Source of the DNA: Luzula sylvatica
Lineage: Eukaryota > Streptophyta > Magnoliopsida > Poales > Juncaceae
DNA length: 64,000 nucleotides
Reading direction: 5' to 3'
Assembly: GCA_946800325.1 (NCBI GenBank)
Contig: OX326957.1
Location: forward strand, 25,701,054-25,765,053
A program made the translations under genes and the position numbers. Below, in pieces: positions 22,579 through 33,349 of the stretch (position 1 is its first letter; each line of letters begins with the position of its first letter). The notes beneath the pieces are model-generated. The model was not told where the DNA came from. It did not search any database and worked only from the letters and a program-made list of their open reading frames with translations.

Positions 22579-22722
22579 TTTTATTTTCACAAATACACAA
22601 ACTCCGACGATTTTTCGTTAAAACACAAAATATATACATTGAGAAAGTATTTTATCAACATAACACAATAGATGTACGAACATAATTACAGATATTATTA
22701 TGTTAAATGAGTTGTTCAAACT

Positions 22723-24243
22723 TCAAACTGTATTTCTCTTCTTGAGCTTGACCATGAGGCCATCTTTCATGTGGAGCATAATGGAAAGCTTGTGCTGAAC
22801 CACGTGCCCTTTGATGGTTTCGAAACAGAAGTTGTAGACCATGGCAGATGCGACGGCCTTCATTTGCGTAAGCGCCATGTCTTTTCCCAAACAAGTCCTC
22901 TGTCCCGAATTAAACGAAAGAAATTTATATGAAGGTTCATATTTTATCTTACCTTTTTCATTAATCCACCTTTCAGGCTTGAATTCCTTACAATCCTCCC
23001 CCCACACACCTTCCATCCTCGCCATCACATATGTGGCAATGAAAATTCTTACCCCCGGCTTCACTATGTGCCCGCTCGGAAGCATATCGGTCTTTATGAC
23101 CCCTTTGCTTTCAGAATGAACGGGAGGGAAAAGACGTAGCGACTCGCATATTGCTGCGTGTAGATAGTTTAATTTTGCGAGGTCGTCAGAGTCGAAGACT
23201 GCCAGGCCTTCCGAAGTTAAGGTATGAGGAATAGATTTTAGTTCATCCAGAATATTTTGTTCCACGTGAGGGTGTTGAGTGAGGAGCCAGAAAAACCAGG
23301 TGAGGCCCGAGCCGGTCGTGTCTCGACCCGCCAGCATGAAGTTAATTGTCGTGTCTCTCAAATACTTGTTGATTTTACCGGTCTCGTTATCGTCTAAATA
23401 AGAAGATAATAAATCTGGAAAAGCATCACTTTCCTTCTTCTCCACCCTTCTTTTCTCGATGGTTTCTTCTATGAAATGATCAATCGCTCTACATGCATTC
23501 GCGTGCTTCTTTTCAGGACCAACATTTAGTTTCCTCATAAATTTCCAAAGAAAAGACAGTAGTGCGTTCCGAAGAAACAAGGTGCCCATCGCATCATCCA
23601 TTCCTTGAGCAAAAGGAATAGTCGGCAAATCTTTTGATAGACAACCCGGATCGACTCCGAACACTAACTTAGTAGTAGTATCGAAAGTTAGCCTAAAAAA
23701 CACGTCTTGCAAGTCGAATGCTTGCCCATGCCCCTCGGTTTCGACGAGCATAGGAAGAAGGCTATTTACGACCTTTTCCCTACTCGTTCGGGCCACATAG
23801 GCACGAAATTGTGTGTGAGACATGAGATGTTGTGCCTTGATACGCTGAGAGCGCCATGTTTCTTCATCAGAGTTAAAGATGCCATCACCAAGTATATCGA
23901 AAATTTCCAAAAACTCCTCGCCTTTCGGGTAGTTTTTGAAATTCGACGTGAAAATATGTTGAATATTCGCAGGATCGCTGGTGAGTAAGAAATTCATGTT
24001 TGAAAACCATGGACCGAAAAACCAGAAATTACACCTGGTTTCGGTGAGGATTCGTGTGATCCAGTCCTGATAATTGGATAAATTCGAGAGTAATCCTGGC
24101 AGCATGCCTAAAATTGGCCAGTGTATCGGAATCGATGAGTTTTGGTATTTGGACGTGAAAATATGGCGATAGTAATATATCAGGAAAAGGAGACAAGGGA
24201 TGGAGAAGAGAACCTCCAAGGAAGAAAAACTTTGAAAAGCCAT
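22723..24243 (-). CDS. CYP96A: Cytochrome P450, CYP96A type, copy 3 (inverted)
   Basis: 506 residues, intronless, on the opposite strand to the other copies. Nearly identical to copies 1 and 2. Two changes stand out: the heme loop reads FNSGQRTCLG (Pro448 to Gln, next to conserved Arg449 and ligand Cys451), and Pro229 is Leu (NALLSFLWK). The I-helix AGRDTT, ESLR and PERW are intact, as is the frame. The Gln sits at a variable position of the F-x-x-G-x-R-x-C-x-G signature, so activity is likely retained, but it is the only copy with this change. The promoter block (complement of 24244-24660) is conserved. Confidence 0.95.
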   Translation of the reverse strand: MAFQSFSSLEVLFSIPCLLFLIYYYRHIFTSKYQNSSIPIHWPILGMLPGLLSNLSNYQDWITRILTETRCNFWFFGPWFSNMNFLLTSDPANIQHIFTSNFKNYPKGEEFLEIFDILGDGIFNSDEETWRSQRIKAQHLMSHTQFRAYVARTSREKVVNSLLPMLVETEGHGQAFDLQDVFFRLTFDTTTKLVFGVDPGCLSKDLPTIPFAQGMDDAMGTLFLRNALLSFLWKFMRKLNVGPEKKHANACRAIDHFIEETIEKRRVEKKESDAFPDLLSSYLDDNETGKINKYLRDTTINFMLAGRDTTGSGLTWFFWLLTQHPHVEQNILDELKSIPHTLTSEGLAVFDSDDLAKLNYLHAAICESLRLFPPVHSESKGVIKTDMLPSGHIVKPGVRIFIATYVMARMEGVWGEDCKEFKPERWINEKGKIKYEPSYKFLSFNSGQRTCLGKDMALTQMKAVASAMVYNFCFETIKGHVVQHKLSIMLHMKDGLMVKLKKRNTV

Positions 24244-24660
24244 TGTTGTTTTGATGAGAACTGAGAAAGTAGGAAGGATTATATGAAGGCATGAATGGAG
24301 GTGATGTGTATATATGGATTTTTAGATTAGTTTTGTTATTTTCCATTTGAACTTATTTGAAGAAAGCAAAAACAATGATTGTTTCTATCTATTGTTTTGG
24401 CTAGTATTTCACAAGAAACACTGCCTTATCTTTGTTTGCACTTTGAATAAATTCAAAAGGCCAACAAATTTTATCTTTTGTTGTATCATTGAGTTTCAAT
24501 TAAATTATAACAAAATCTTTTCTATTGAAAAAATAGTTTTCACAATGGATGAAATAAACATGAACGTGTTTATATTTGTTTCCAACAACCATATATTAGT
24601 GTAGTATTTTACTCGTTTTTTTTTAATATTAGTGTAGTATTTTGATCGTCTAGTTCTAAG
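24244..24660 (-). promoter_or_regulatory. Promoter block of CYP96A copy 3
   Basis: Reverse complement of the conserved block upstream of copy 1. The TATA-like element, read on the minus strand as CATATATACACATC, is at about 24305-24320. Confidence 0.6.
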
Positions 24661-24835
24661 GAAGATTTGTAGTTTCGGCCTAATGTTTACATAAAATTAT
24701 TTGTTAAATAGAATTCTTTTAACAAGAAATATCTCATTTTACATCAAATTATTATCGAGAAAATGATATTCACTATCCTTCAATTACTAATTAAATGTTA
24801 TCCATCTATTTTATATTTTTTATATATACTTTATA

Positions 24836-25626
24836 GGATAATTATACCATGCCCCTCAAATTCCCTCCAACATCCTCTATATCACCAATTAACAATTAAT
24901 TAACATGATAATTAAAAAAAAAAAAAAATTATAGTAGGCTATTATGTCCTACTTCTATGTTATATTTATTAAATTGTTCATACAAATGAGGGTATTTGTC
25001 CTAACTAGCTGAAAACACAACACCTAAATATCCTCTAAAACATATATGAACAAATTAAATTTCTGGACTTCAATTCCCAATAACTCAAAACCAAGACTTG
25101 GAATCCTAACATAATACATAATTGTTTTCCAAACCCTAGCATATAAATAAGAGAGTTTCCATCTCTTCCCCCTTTCCTTCATTTTGCGAATCGTTATCCT
25201 CTTTACTCTTCAGATTCGCGTCTTCCTTCTTCCTGTCTTCCTGTCTTCCTGTCTTCCTCCCAGTCTAATGATTGCAATAAACCTCTTCTCTCCGAAGGAG
25301 ATGCATACATATCTCTAGATAAACGAATTCTCGTAGATTTTGATAGATTCCTGAGAAGAGATCCTGATTTTCGCTTTCTAGAGTTGCTTCTTCTCTAGGG
25401 TTTTCAGATGCATACATCTCTCTGGATTAACATGATAATTAACAAAAAAAGATATTATATTAACGATTAATTGACATTGATTAAGAATTGTCAACTCATA
25501 TGTACTTTGGTTATATATCAATTAATCATTAATGAAGTATATTTTGTTAATTGTCATGTTAATTAATTGTTAATTGATGATATAGATGATAGTGAGAGAA
25601 ATTTGAGGGGTAGCATATATGACCTC
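24836..25626. mobile_element. MULE-type non-autonomous element, 791 bp
   Basis: Flanked by the 9-bp TSD TACTTTATA (24827-24835, 25627-25635). The uninterrupted target is visible in the direct copy at 1988-1996. Long inverted termini share CCCCTCAAATT, TCTATATCA and AATTAACAATTAATTAACATG on each side. The interior (about 25130-25400) is a less AT-rich stretch with AACCCTAGCATATAAATAAG, a pyrimidine-rich tract and a TGTCTTCC repeat, resembling a captured promoter/5' UTR. Confidence 0.85.
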
Positions 25627-26427
25627 TACTTTATATATGTTTATCATACCTTTATAATTTGTGCATTACACTCTTTTTTAATATTTTGGATATTCAAATT
25701 ACATATTTGACTGACCATATACTTTATTACCTATGGATAATATCTATTTATTGCGTCTTGTTGGTCTATTATGCATTTGTTATTGTACCTTTTATAAAAT
25801 CAATAATACTAACAGCACATCCCTCAATTACTTAATTTTATATTTATTGTGTCTTGTTTGACTGACCATATTGTACCTTTTATAAATATTATATTGTTTA
25901 CTTAAAATTATGAAAAACATCCTCTTTATGAAAGATTACAAGAGAACTCATCGTAAGCCCCATTCAAATTACAACATAAAAGACACCCGACACATTCCCA
26001 AATCGTTAAATGCCAAAATTAATAACATTCACAATTTCGAGGTTTTTAAAAGCACAATACGCAGCATGCAATGTTCTTCAGAATTTGTTTAGAATTGGAA
26101 ATTAAATCTTTTTACTTAGATATGGATTCATTTGATTCTAGCTATAAAAATTTCGAGGTCATGAAAATCTTCAATATCATCAAACTACGCTGGGCTTCAA
26201 AAAAAAATATGACAATAATACGGCCCACATTCGGGCGGCAAGCTATCCTTCGAACATTTGTCTAGTCTCTTGCGGAGTCATACAAAAATATACAAAAATA
26301 ATAAATCATGCGCTCAACTAGCCAGGACATATGTCTTTCAGACATCTGTCCAGCCTCGCGTAGAGTCGTGCTACGCACGATTTCGAAATAATATATATAA
26401 ATTGTCCAAGCACATTGTAATTACTAT

Positions 26428-26612
26428 CAATGTTTTAAATTATGATATAGCAGTCCATTGCGTTTGGACTGTAATTTACATATGATGACCGATATTGCGC
26501 TATATTGCTGCCATATTGCGGCGCTATTTAGTTGTTTGCGGTATTGCGTTTTAAAAATATTTATTGTGATTTGAGCTATGACGGCGCAATTGCGCCGCTA
26601 TTTAAATCACTG
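26428..26612. mobile_element. hAT-type MITE (CAATGTTTTAAATT family), 185 bp
   Basis: Ends CAATGTTTTAAATTATG and (reversed) CAGTGATTTAAATAGCGG. Perfect 8-bp TSD ATTACTAT (26420-26427 and 26613-26620). Contains TTGCGC/GCGCAA phrases. Related in inverted orientation to 43368-43540. Confidence 0.9.
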
Positions 26613-27020
26613 ATTACTATAGATATAAAGATATATTATATAAGTAAAACAATATCAAATAAATAAAACAGGTATAAAAAATAAACCACGTGATATAAAC
26701 AATACAATAATTACTATAGAACTAAAGGTTATTAAATGAATAAAAAAAATAACACCAAAAAGTACAAAAAATATACAGTATGTCTGAGCACTTATTAATT
26801 AGTTTAATTATAAATATATGTTATTACAGTTGTTTCATTATAATAAAAGATATAAAAAATACAACAAATAGTAAATCGTAATGTATAAAGATATAAAAGG
26901 TACAATAAAAAGTATAAAATATACTAAGCACATAGTTTTTTGTAAAAACTTGAAACTAAATATTCATCTATTTTTTTTCCTTCCTTTTATTATATTCTTG
27001 AGTTGATATAATACTTATAA

Positions 27021-27143
27021 GAGAAAGATTTTGCACTCCAATGAACTGCACTCCAAACGACCTCCAATGCATTTTGGAATGCACTAAAAAATGTATCGGA
27101 GGTGGTTTGGAGTGCACTCCACTGGAGTGAAAAAAAATTTCTC
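27021..27143. mobile_element. Small foldback MITE
   Basis: Inverted ends GAGAAAGATTTTGCACTCCA and (reversed) GAGAAATTTTTTTTCACTCC, with interior CTCCAAACGACCTCCAATGC mirrored by GGAGGTGGTTTGGAG. No convincing TSD. The surrounding 26621-27420 is AT-rich with no gene. Confidence 0.6.
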
Positions 27144-27700
27144 ATATTTTTATTGTGCTTGTTTACCACCATCCATTTGTAATTATTACAAAATATACTA
27201 ATGTGAAAAAATATGTAATTGAGCTGCACTATTGACCATTTACTTAGTGTTAAACGGATACATATGACTCGTTCGAAAAATAACTAATCAAATCTAAGTT
27301 TACAAATTTCGAAAAAATAAAAATATTGGGAAGAATTAATCCATCGTTTTGTTGGTTCAAATTTTCTAGGGTTTGATTATTTCAAAATAATGTCGATATC
27401 ACTAATCTATATGTGGGAGTGACATTTATAGAAATAGAATACGTAACCCACAAAAGGATCAAAAGAAGAATCAAGACGTCGGAAGTCAAGACGGTGAAGA
27501 AACGATGGCACGAAAACGCATGATCAAGTGAAGACATCAAGACATCGAAGATTCCGCAAGTTGGGGTATCACATAAATCACCAAAACAACTTATAGGTAT
27601 CCCTAAACTTGTTTATGTATTATTAAGCTCAAGATTAGTCAAAGAAATATATTCGAAATCCATTAAAATGATGAAATAACAAAACAGATTTTCAGAAGCA

Positions 27701-28361
27701 TGTCGGTTATAACGGACCTCATGTCAGTTATAACGGACATACATAAATATGGTTAAAAAGAGCATGTCAGTTATAACGGACTACATGTCCGTTGTAACGG
27801 ACATCCTGTCAGTTATAACGGAACTCAGGTCAGTTATAACGGACTTACAGTAACCGTATTAATAAGAGCATGTCCGTTATAACGGACCTCATGTCAGTTA
27901 TAACGGAGTATGTCAGTTATAACGGACCTACACTCGGTTATAACGGACTTGTGAACTCACTTCAGAATAACCAATCATCCGTTGTAACGGAATCACCAAT
28001 CCGTTGTAACGGACATATACTAACTGTTATAACGGAAGAGTCTCAGTTATAACGGAACCATAGAATAAATCTGAAGTGAAGTCACAGTAAGATGTCGGTT
28101 ATAACGGACATAAACTCAGTTGTAACGGAGTAGGTCGGTTATAACGGACCTAAACTCAGTTATAACGGACTATAGAATAAATCTGATCACAGTACGATGT
28201 CGGTTATAACGGACTTAAACTCCGTTGTAACGGAGTAGGTCGGTTATAACGGACCTAAACTCAGTTATAACGGACTATGGAATTTTCGAATATATTGCCT
28301 ATAACGGCTAGTTTGACTTTGAGTCCGTTGTAACCGACCTCAGGTCAGTTATAACGGACTA
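27701..28361. repeat. Array of ~24 near-palindromes GTCNGTTRTAACGGAC
   Basis: About 24 copies of a 16-bp imperfect palindrome at roughly 25-30 bp spacing, for example GTCCGTTATAACGGAC (perfect, 27872-27887), GTCAGTTATAACGGAC, GTCGGTTATAACGGAC and GTCCGTTGTAACGGAC. The right half AACGGA is nearly invariant; the left half varies at one base (C/A/G). The spacers are not conserved except for a few local duplications (CTAAACTCAGTTATAACGG). The last unit ends about 40 bp before the TATA box, so the array occupies enhancer position. Each half matches the plant MYB core CNGTTR or AACGG. Confidence 0.95.
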
Positions 28362-28399
28362 TGCAGAAAAAACATATTAAGGGAAGGGTCTATGTGTTC

Positions 28400-28407
28400 T
28401 ATAAATA
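28400..28407 (+). promoter_or_regulatory. TATA box of the SIRE-like LTR
   Basis: TATAAATA downstream of the palindrome array, followed by a short leader-like GAACCCTTCCCTC. Confidence 0.6.
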
Positions 28408-28899
28408 GAACCCTTCCCTCATTCTTAGAGATTATTAGATCCCCTTTCATTCCATAAAATACGATTCCCCACTTGCGTGACCGATCACGTGTTACACGTA
28501 TTAGACAATTGTAATAGGCTAGTGCAAAGATTGTAAATCCCGCCATAGATCGATAGAAGCGTGTAAATCGATCTATGCAAAACTTGTAATTGCTTGATTT
28601 GGGTATTCAATCGAAAGCCGAAAAGGCGCAAGGCAACCCCGGAGACGTAGGTACTTGCAATCAATCGAGCCGGTCGATTGAGCGAGTAGACGGTGAGTTA
28701 AAACTACAAAACAACCACCTACCGAACTCCGTAAACAAATATCTTGTGTTATTTGTTTTGGTGTTGTATTCTTCCTCTAATTTATTTACGCTTCCGCACC
28801 AAATTGTAATTGTATTCCATTACCGCGAAAATTGGACCTTAGGACTTCCTATTCACCCCCCATCTAGGTCTAAATTAAACAACACGTTTAACATGTGTT

Positions 28900-30140
28900 A
28901 AACAGATATACATGACTCATTTTCACCGTTTAACATGTGTTTAACGGATACACAGGATAATTTCCACCGTTTCACACCTAACTTAGAGTGTCGAATTTAC
29001 AAAATAAAATTATCATAAAAATTAACAAAAATATAAGAACGAAAATAGAAATAATAATTTCGAAAAAAATATTGAAGATAAAATAATGAAATATTTGTTG
29101 AAAAAATATAACTTATCATGTATAAAATTAAATAAACCAAATTATTTTTTAAAAATTGAACTTATCATATATATATATATATATTAAAAAAAAATTAATA
29201 ATATAAATTAAATAATTAAAACATGATAATATAAAAATGTGAATGTTACAAATTGAACCTTATAAATCAGAATATTTAAAATTATAATTACAAAATAAAA
29301 TCATATTGATTAACAATGAGGACAATACTATAAATTGACTATTCTAAATGATATTAATTTTCAATTATATTATAATATCTAAATTATAATTACAATAATA
29401 AATCATATTTAGATCAATATTAGAAATTGACCTTTGTAAATCATAATAATTTTAAAATTTATTATAATACATAAATTTTAAAATAATGTGTTGTTATAAA
29501 GATGATCTTTTTGTGGATAAAGCTGCACATGGACATTTTTTTATGGATAAATCTACATTTGGAGTTGGGTCTCGTCTCTCTTTAACGTACAGTTAAAGAG
29601 TTGTATTTTTTGGGTAAGGTTACATATGGGTCCATCTCTCATTAATATATTTTGTTTTGTCTTCTTCATTTCTCTTCGTAAACTTCGATTCCATTAGCAC
29701 GAGCTCAAATATTTTTCTTCCAAAGACGGTTTATAAATGCATGACAAAAAACTGAATCTCTTCTATCTACAGACCCTAGGTCTCGTATATGCACACCATT
29801 TCTTAAAAAAAAATTGGTGACTCGGATCCGATTTTTTCGGGGCAAAATCGTCTCGGTGGCCACCGAGTCCGATATACTCGGCCGATTTTTTTTTATGTCG
29901 GCCGACATTAAGAACCATGATCACGCCTACTGACGCAGCCTCGCCATCGTTGATTCATCCTTAGAAATCGAGAGACAACAAAATTATGATTGTAACCCTG
30001 AAAAATTGTTTAATTTAATAGAAGAAATAATATTAATCAAAGGAAATTCAGTAAAATAAGAGAAGAAAACGAAAAACATACCTATTACAGAGACGAACAC
30101 ATAAAACTGATCAGCTACTGGTGGATATCACAACGTCTCT
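28900..30140. other. AT-rich intergenic stretch
   Basis: No gene. 29820-29900 holds CTCGG/CCGAG phrases (a hAT-like subterminal signature) ending in AAGAACCATG, resembling the TIR of the hAT at 51341, but I found no partner end. Confidence 0.4.
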
Positions 30141-30143
30141 CTT

Positions 30144-30512
30144 TTAGCTCCTTTGGTTCTCAACAAATCCTTGGCCCGCATAGAATAACCACCACTCTTC
30201 ATATATTCGCGCTTGGCAGAAAACTTTCGTCGAAGAAATCATGTTCTTCTGAAGAAGCTTTTGATCAAACACCTCTCGTGCAACCGCAGTTTCGATGCAA
30301 TCTTGAAAAGAAAAAAAGCAAGTAAACACAGAAATGAAGAAGAATAGGAGACAAAATCGAAGATCGCACCTTCCATGGTGATAGGCTTCCTCCACCGTCA
30401 TCGGGAGCTTCCTTTTTCCCTGGCTCGCAAAAATGAGAAAGAGAGAGATGCGGAGCGATGCTAGGCATCTACCATAGCAACCGCCGTCGTCCTCATCCGC
30501 TGTGGACACCAT
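30144..30512 (-). other. 122-codon open frame in a GC-richer patch; function unknown
   Basis: Open from ATG at 30512 (MVSTADEDDGGCYGRC) to a stop at 30144, preceded by AACCCTAG and a pyrimidine-rich stretch resembling a plant 5' UTR. It contains GKRKLPMTVEEAYHHG, not recognised. A possible 68-nt intron (30302-30369, GT..AG) would change the downstream frame. It may be a captured gene fragment. Confidence 0.2.
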
Positions 30513-31172
30513 TTCGCCCGCTATCGCCTGCTAGGGTTTTTTCCTCTCCGCTGAGCCGCTTTTTTCTTCTTCCCGTCGTGAGAAATGAGAAGAGAGAGAG
30601 AAGAGAGGGGGGTAATGGTGCGAGACCGAGAAATAGTTTGGCTAGACTCGTCTCACATGAAAGGAGCCATAGCAGTATATATATATCGGTCCACATACAC
30701 CCAGTCTATTCTATCTTGTATACATTGTAAACCATCCGATCTGAATTAACATGGATCAGATGGCCGAGACTGTTTGGGTGACGTGGAGGCATCTGAAGGA
30801 AATACAATTTTGAATTAATGGTAAAAGTGTACATATAAGGATATATGAACATGAGTGTTCATGCGTTTAAGTAAATGCATAATAAGATTATGCAAAGTTA
30901 AGTTCCAGAGAGTGGTTCGTTCGAATGAACCTCAGGGTCCGTTCGAGCGGACTACTACAAATGTTATTTGGAATTAACACAGAAATGAGACAGAGAGTGG
31001 TTCGTTCGAACGAACCACTTTGAATATAAATTTTTTTTATACACACTCATTCCAGAGTGTGGTTCGTTCGAACGGACTAGGACAGTTCGTTCAAACGAAC
31101 ATACTGTTGAATTTGTATATTGGATACACACAACCTTTGACTCAATCCTTATCATTTTAAAGTATAAATAGG

Positions 31173-31677
31173 TGTAGGGTTACGCACGCTTCTATCAAAG
31201 TGTGCAGCGGAAGTTTGTTACGCATGCGTAACCTAATTCTACCTGGATCACGCCCGAAAACCAACGAAAAAGGAAGAGTTGGAGATAATTACCTCGTACA
31301 AGTTAGTACGTGATGCCTTCCTGTCCAAATCGGGCAACTTTCTCCAAAGCGTGCTCGTGCTATGCCTCTAGGCGTGTTGAACCTTCTCCAAGGATCGCTC
31401 GTGCAATCCCTCTACCCGTATCCACCTCGATTTCGACCGATCGGAAACCGTCGACGCCGTTCTAGTCGCCGTCACGATCACTTCTCTCAAGAACTTGCTC
31501 TAATCTCCCTCTCAATCTCACTAGATCTAATCTTTTGTGTGGAAGAAGAGGAGAGAGAAAACCCGGCGGCTCAAAACCCTAGGTTGCAAAATGGCTTAAC
31601 CTAAAAATGAAATAAGAACTCTATATATATAGGAAATAGACTGCTGAGTCCGTTCCGAACGGACTCAGTTCGTTTCA
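31173..31677 (-). repeat. 3' LTR of the nested copia element (truncated)
   Basis: Matches 36866 onward with no difference that I could see over about 495 bp, including an identical 80-codon chance frame. It ends about 160 bp short of the other LTR, and no polypurine tract follows, so a deletion removed the U3 start and the PPT. Confidence 0.9.
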
Positions 31678-31679
31678 AT

Positions 31680-32810
31680 GAGTCACGGTGAAGCCTAAGA
31701 CTTCATACCTAGCTCAGATAAGTGTTACTAGTCCTCTTGTTCGCGATATCTTCTGATCAAAAGAGTCACGGTGAAGCCTAAGACTTCAAGTCATCCTCTA
31801 TTCTTTTTGATCAGATATACTCTTTCCCGATAAGAATTAGATTGATAATTACAATGCGAACTCCATGAGTTCCATCGAGCTTGGCCAAGCATTTCATCAA
31901 TCTCAATTCAATCGAGGGGCCCGAGAGATATCTCCCTCTATCCTTTTTCAAGGTTAGAAATGAACAATTCCTATCTTGCAATCTCACATCCTTTGCCTAT
32001 GCTAAAAACAATACCCAACAGTAATCACTGCTACACAGTTACGCGTAGGGTTAATTATATCAAAGAATTGTCTTTTCACATACTAGGTATCCGTGAGATC
32101 ACTCAAGTATGAAGAACTAAAACGCACTATCTGGATATGAGTTCGTCTCCAATGACTCTGACCATGTCACAAACTCATATAGTGGTCAGTCCAATATACG
32201 ACGCCGCGTATATCCATATTCTAGAATCGACGCTACCGTCCCAGATCAGTAAAACCTGATCATCTCATCTACGAATATGCCAGTGTATGTAAAAGTCTCC
32301 ATTCAGTGAATGGACTACCTGGTTCAAACCTATGAACAACTTTATACACCAGGGACATTTTAGAATTATATTCATTCCGTTTAGTGGTTTTACTATCATT
32401 CAATTGACGAATCAATGTGCCAGACTATGGCCATGCAACATATTATTCTCAACTGACTCGATGCACTAAACTAGAATAAAATTCAAGGTCTATCCGATTA
32501 TACTAATCGAATAACCTATCACACATTTTCTTGTTATTTAAAATTTTTGAAATATGAAGGTTTATGTCATATGATGAATAATAATATAAATATATGTCTC
32601 ACAAACAAATACAATCCAAATAACACGCCTAGGGCATAATAAATGTTCTCCCACTTGCACTAGGCAGATGGAATCCCCTTATGCAATGAGAAACATAAAT
32701 GTTCTCCCACTTGCACTAGGCTGATCGAATCCCCTTATGCAATGAGAAACATAAATAAAACACTCAATCTAACACTACGATAGATATCCCAATCCTATCG
32801 CCCAAGCATG
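31680..32810 (-). other. 3' non-coding region of the nested copia element
   Basis: No ORF. Contains a direct duplication GAGTCACGGTGAAGCC (31678 and 31764) and a 56-bp tandem repeat around AAATGTTCTCCCACTTGCAC (32640-32755). Confidence 0.7.
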
Positions 32811-32814
32811 CTAC

Positions 32815-33150
32815 TTATGCTTGGCACGTGATAGTGCTTGTAAATGGATCGGCCACGTTATTATCAGTAGGTATCTTTATTATTGTCACGTCACCTCTCT
32901 TCGTAATCTCACGAATCAAGTGGTACGCCGGAGTACATATTTGGACCTGTGATGCGCTTGCGGTTCCTTGGATTGTACCATTGCTCCGTTATTGTCACAA
33001 TATACATCCATGGGACCCGAGATGCTTGGCATAATGTCAAGTTCCATCACTAACTGTCATAGCTAGACAGTCTCCTTTGCGGCTTCGCAAGCCGCGATGT
33101 ATTCCGCTTCAATCGTAGAATTAGCCACCATCTTCAGTTTGGATCTTTTC
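32815..33150 (-). pseudogene. Copia RNase H C-terminal remnant
   Basis: Minus strand: NSTIEAEYIAACEAAKETV (the conserved EAEY block of copia RNase H, near 33060-33130), then IPTDNNVADPFTSTITCQA and a TAA at 32815, the usual end of copia pol. Frames are broken between the two blocks. Confidence 0.8.
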
Positions 33151-33349
33151 CAAACAACAGCTCTTCAATGGAGCGTGAAGACATAACCACTTGTTTACCA
33201 TCCAATGGTAACTCAGAATTTTGTTCCATACTAACTTGTTCACTATGTGGTTCTCGAATTTCTTCGAGATCAATTCTTACTCCCACTGGCTTGATGATCT
33301 AGGAATTCCTTCTCTAAGAAGTATTCTCGTCAAACCACGAAAACCTTGT

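Larger units (their letters stand above)
22096..26040 (-). repeat. Inverted copy of the LIP1 3' flank + P450 unit
   Basis: Reversed and complemented, this block matches about 1665-5770: LIP1 3' flank (24640-26040), promoter block, P450 gene and its 3' flank with the MITE (22100-22700). Differences are mostly insertions: the MULE at 24836-25626 here, and the LINE at 4281-5441 in the direct copy. Confidence 0.85.
27420..28880 (+). mobile_element. Solo or truncated LTR of a SIRE/Maximus-like copia element
   Basis: U3-TATA-R/U5 layout: a palindrome array (27701-28361), a TATA box TATAAATA (28400-28407), then an R/U5-like stretch with CCCCGGAGACGTAGG and the ending TTCCTATTCACCCCCCATC, which resembles U5 ends of SIRE-type copia LTRs. 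No PBS, gag or pol is attached. The exact edges are uncertain; short TTAAACGGATACACATGACTC-like repeats lie outside on both sides (27249, 28897, 28931). Confidence 0.5.

Noticed and set aside
27701..28361. CRISPR-like array
   Set aside because: Repeats are short palindromes with variable left arms, spacers are not uniform in length, and the context is a plant LTR.
30144..30512. Two-exon gene with a 68-nt intron
   Set aside because: Splice signals exist, but splicing changes the frame of the second part and no family supports either frame. Listed only as a low-confidence open frame.
30915..31100. Heat-shock elements in the palindromes
   Set aside because: The TTC and GAA blocks are adjacent or one base apart, not in the TTCnnGAA spacing of a canonical heat-shock element.
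31362..31604. 80-codon protein encoded twice (also 37055-37297)
   Set aside because: The frames are identical because both lie in the two LTRs of one element; not a gene.
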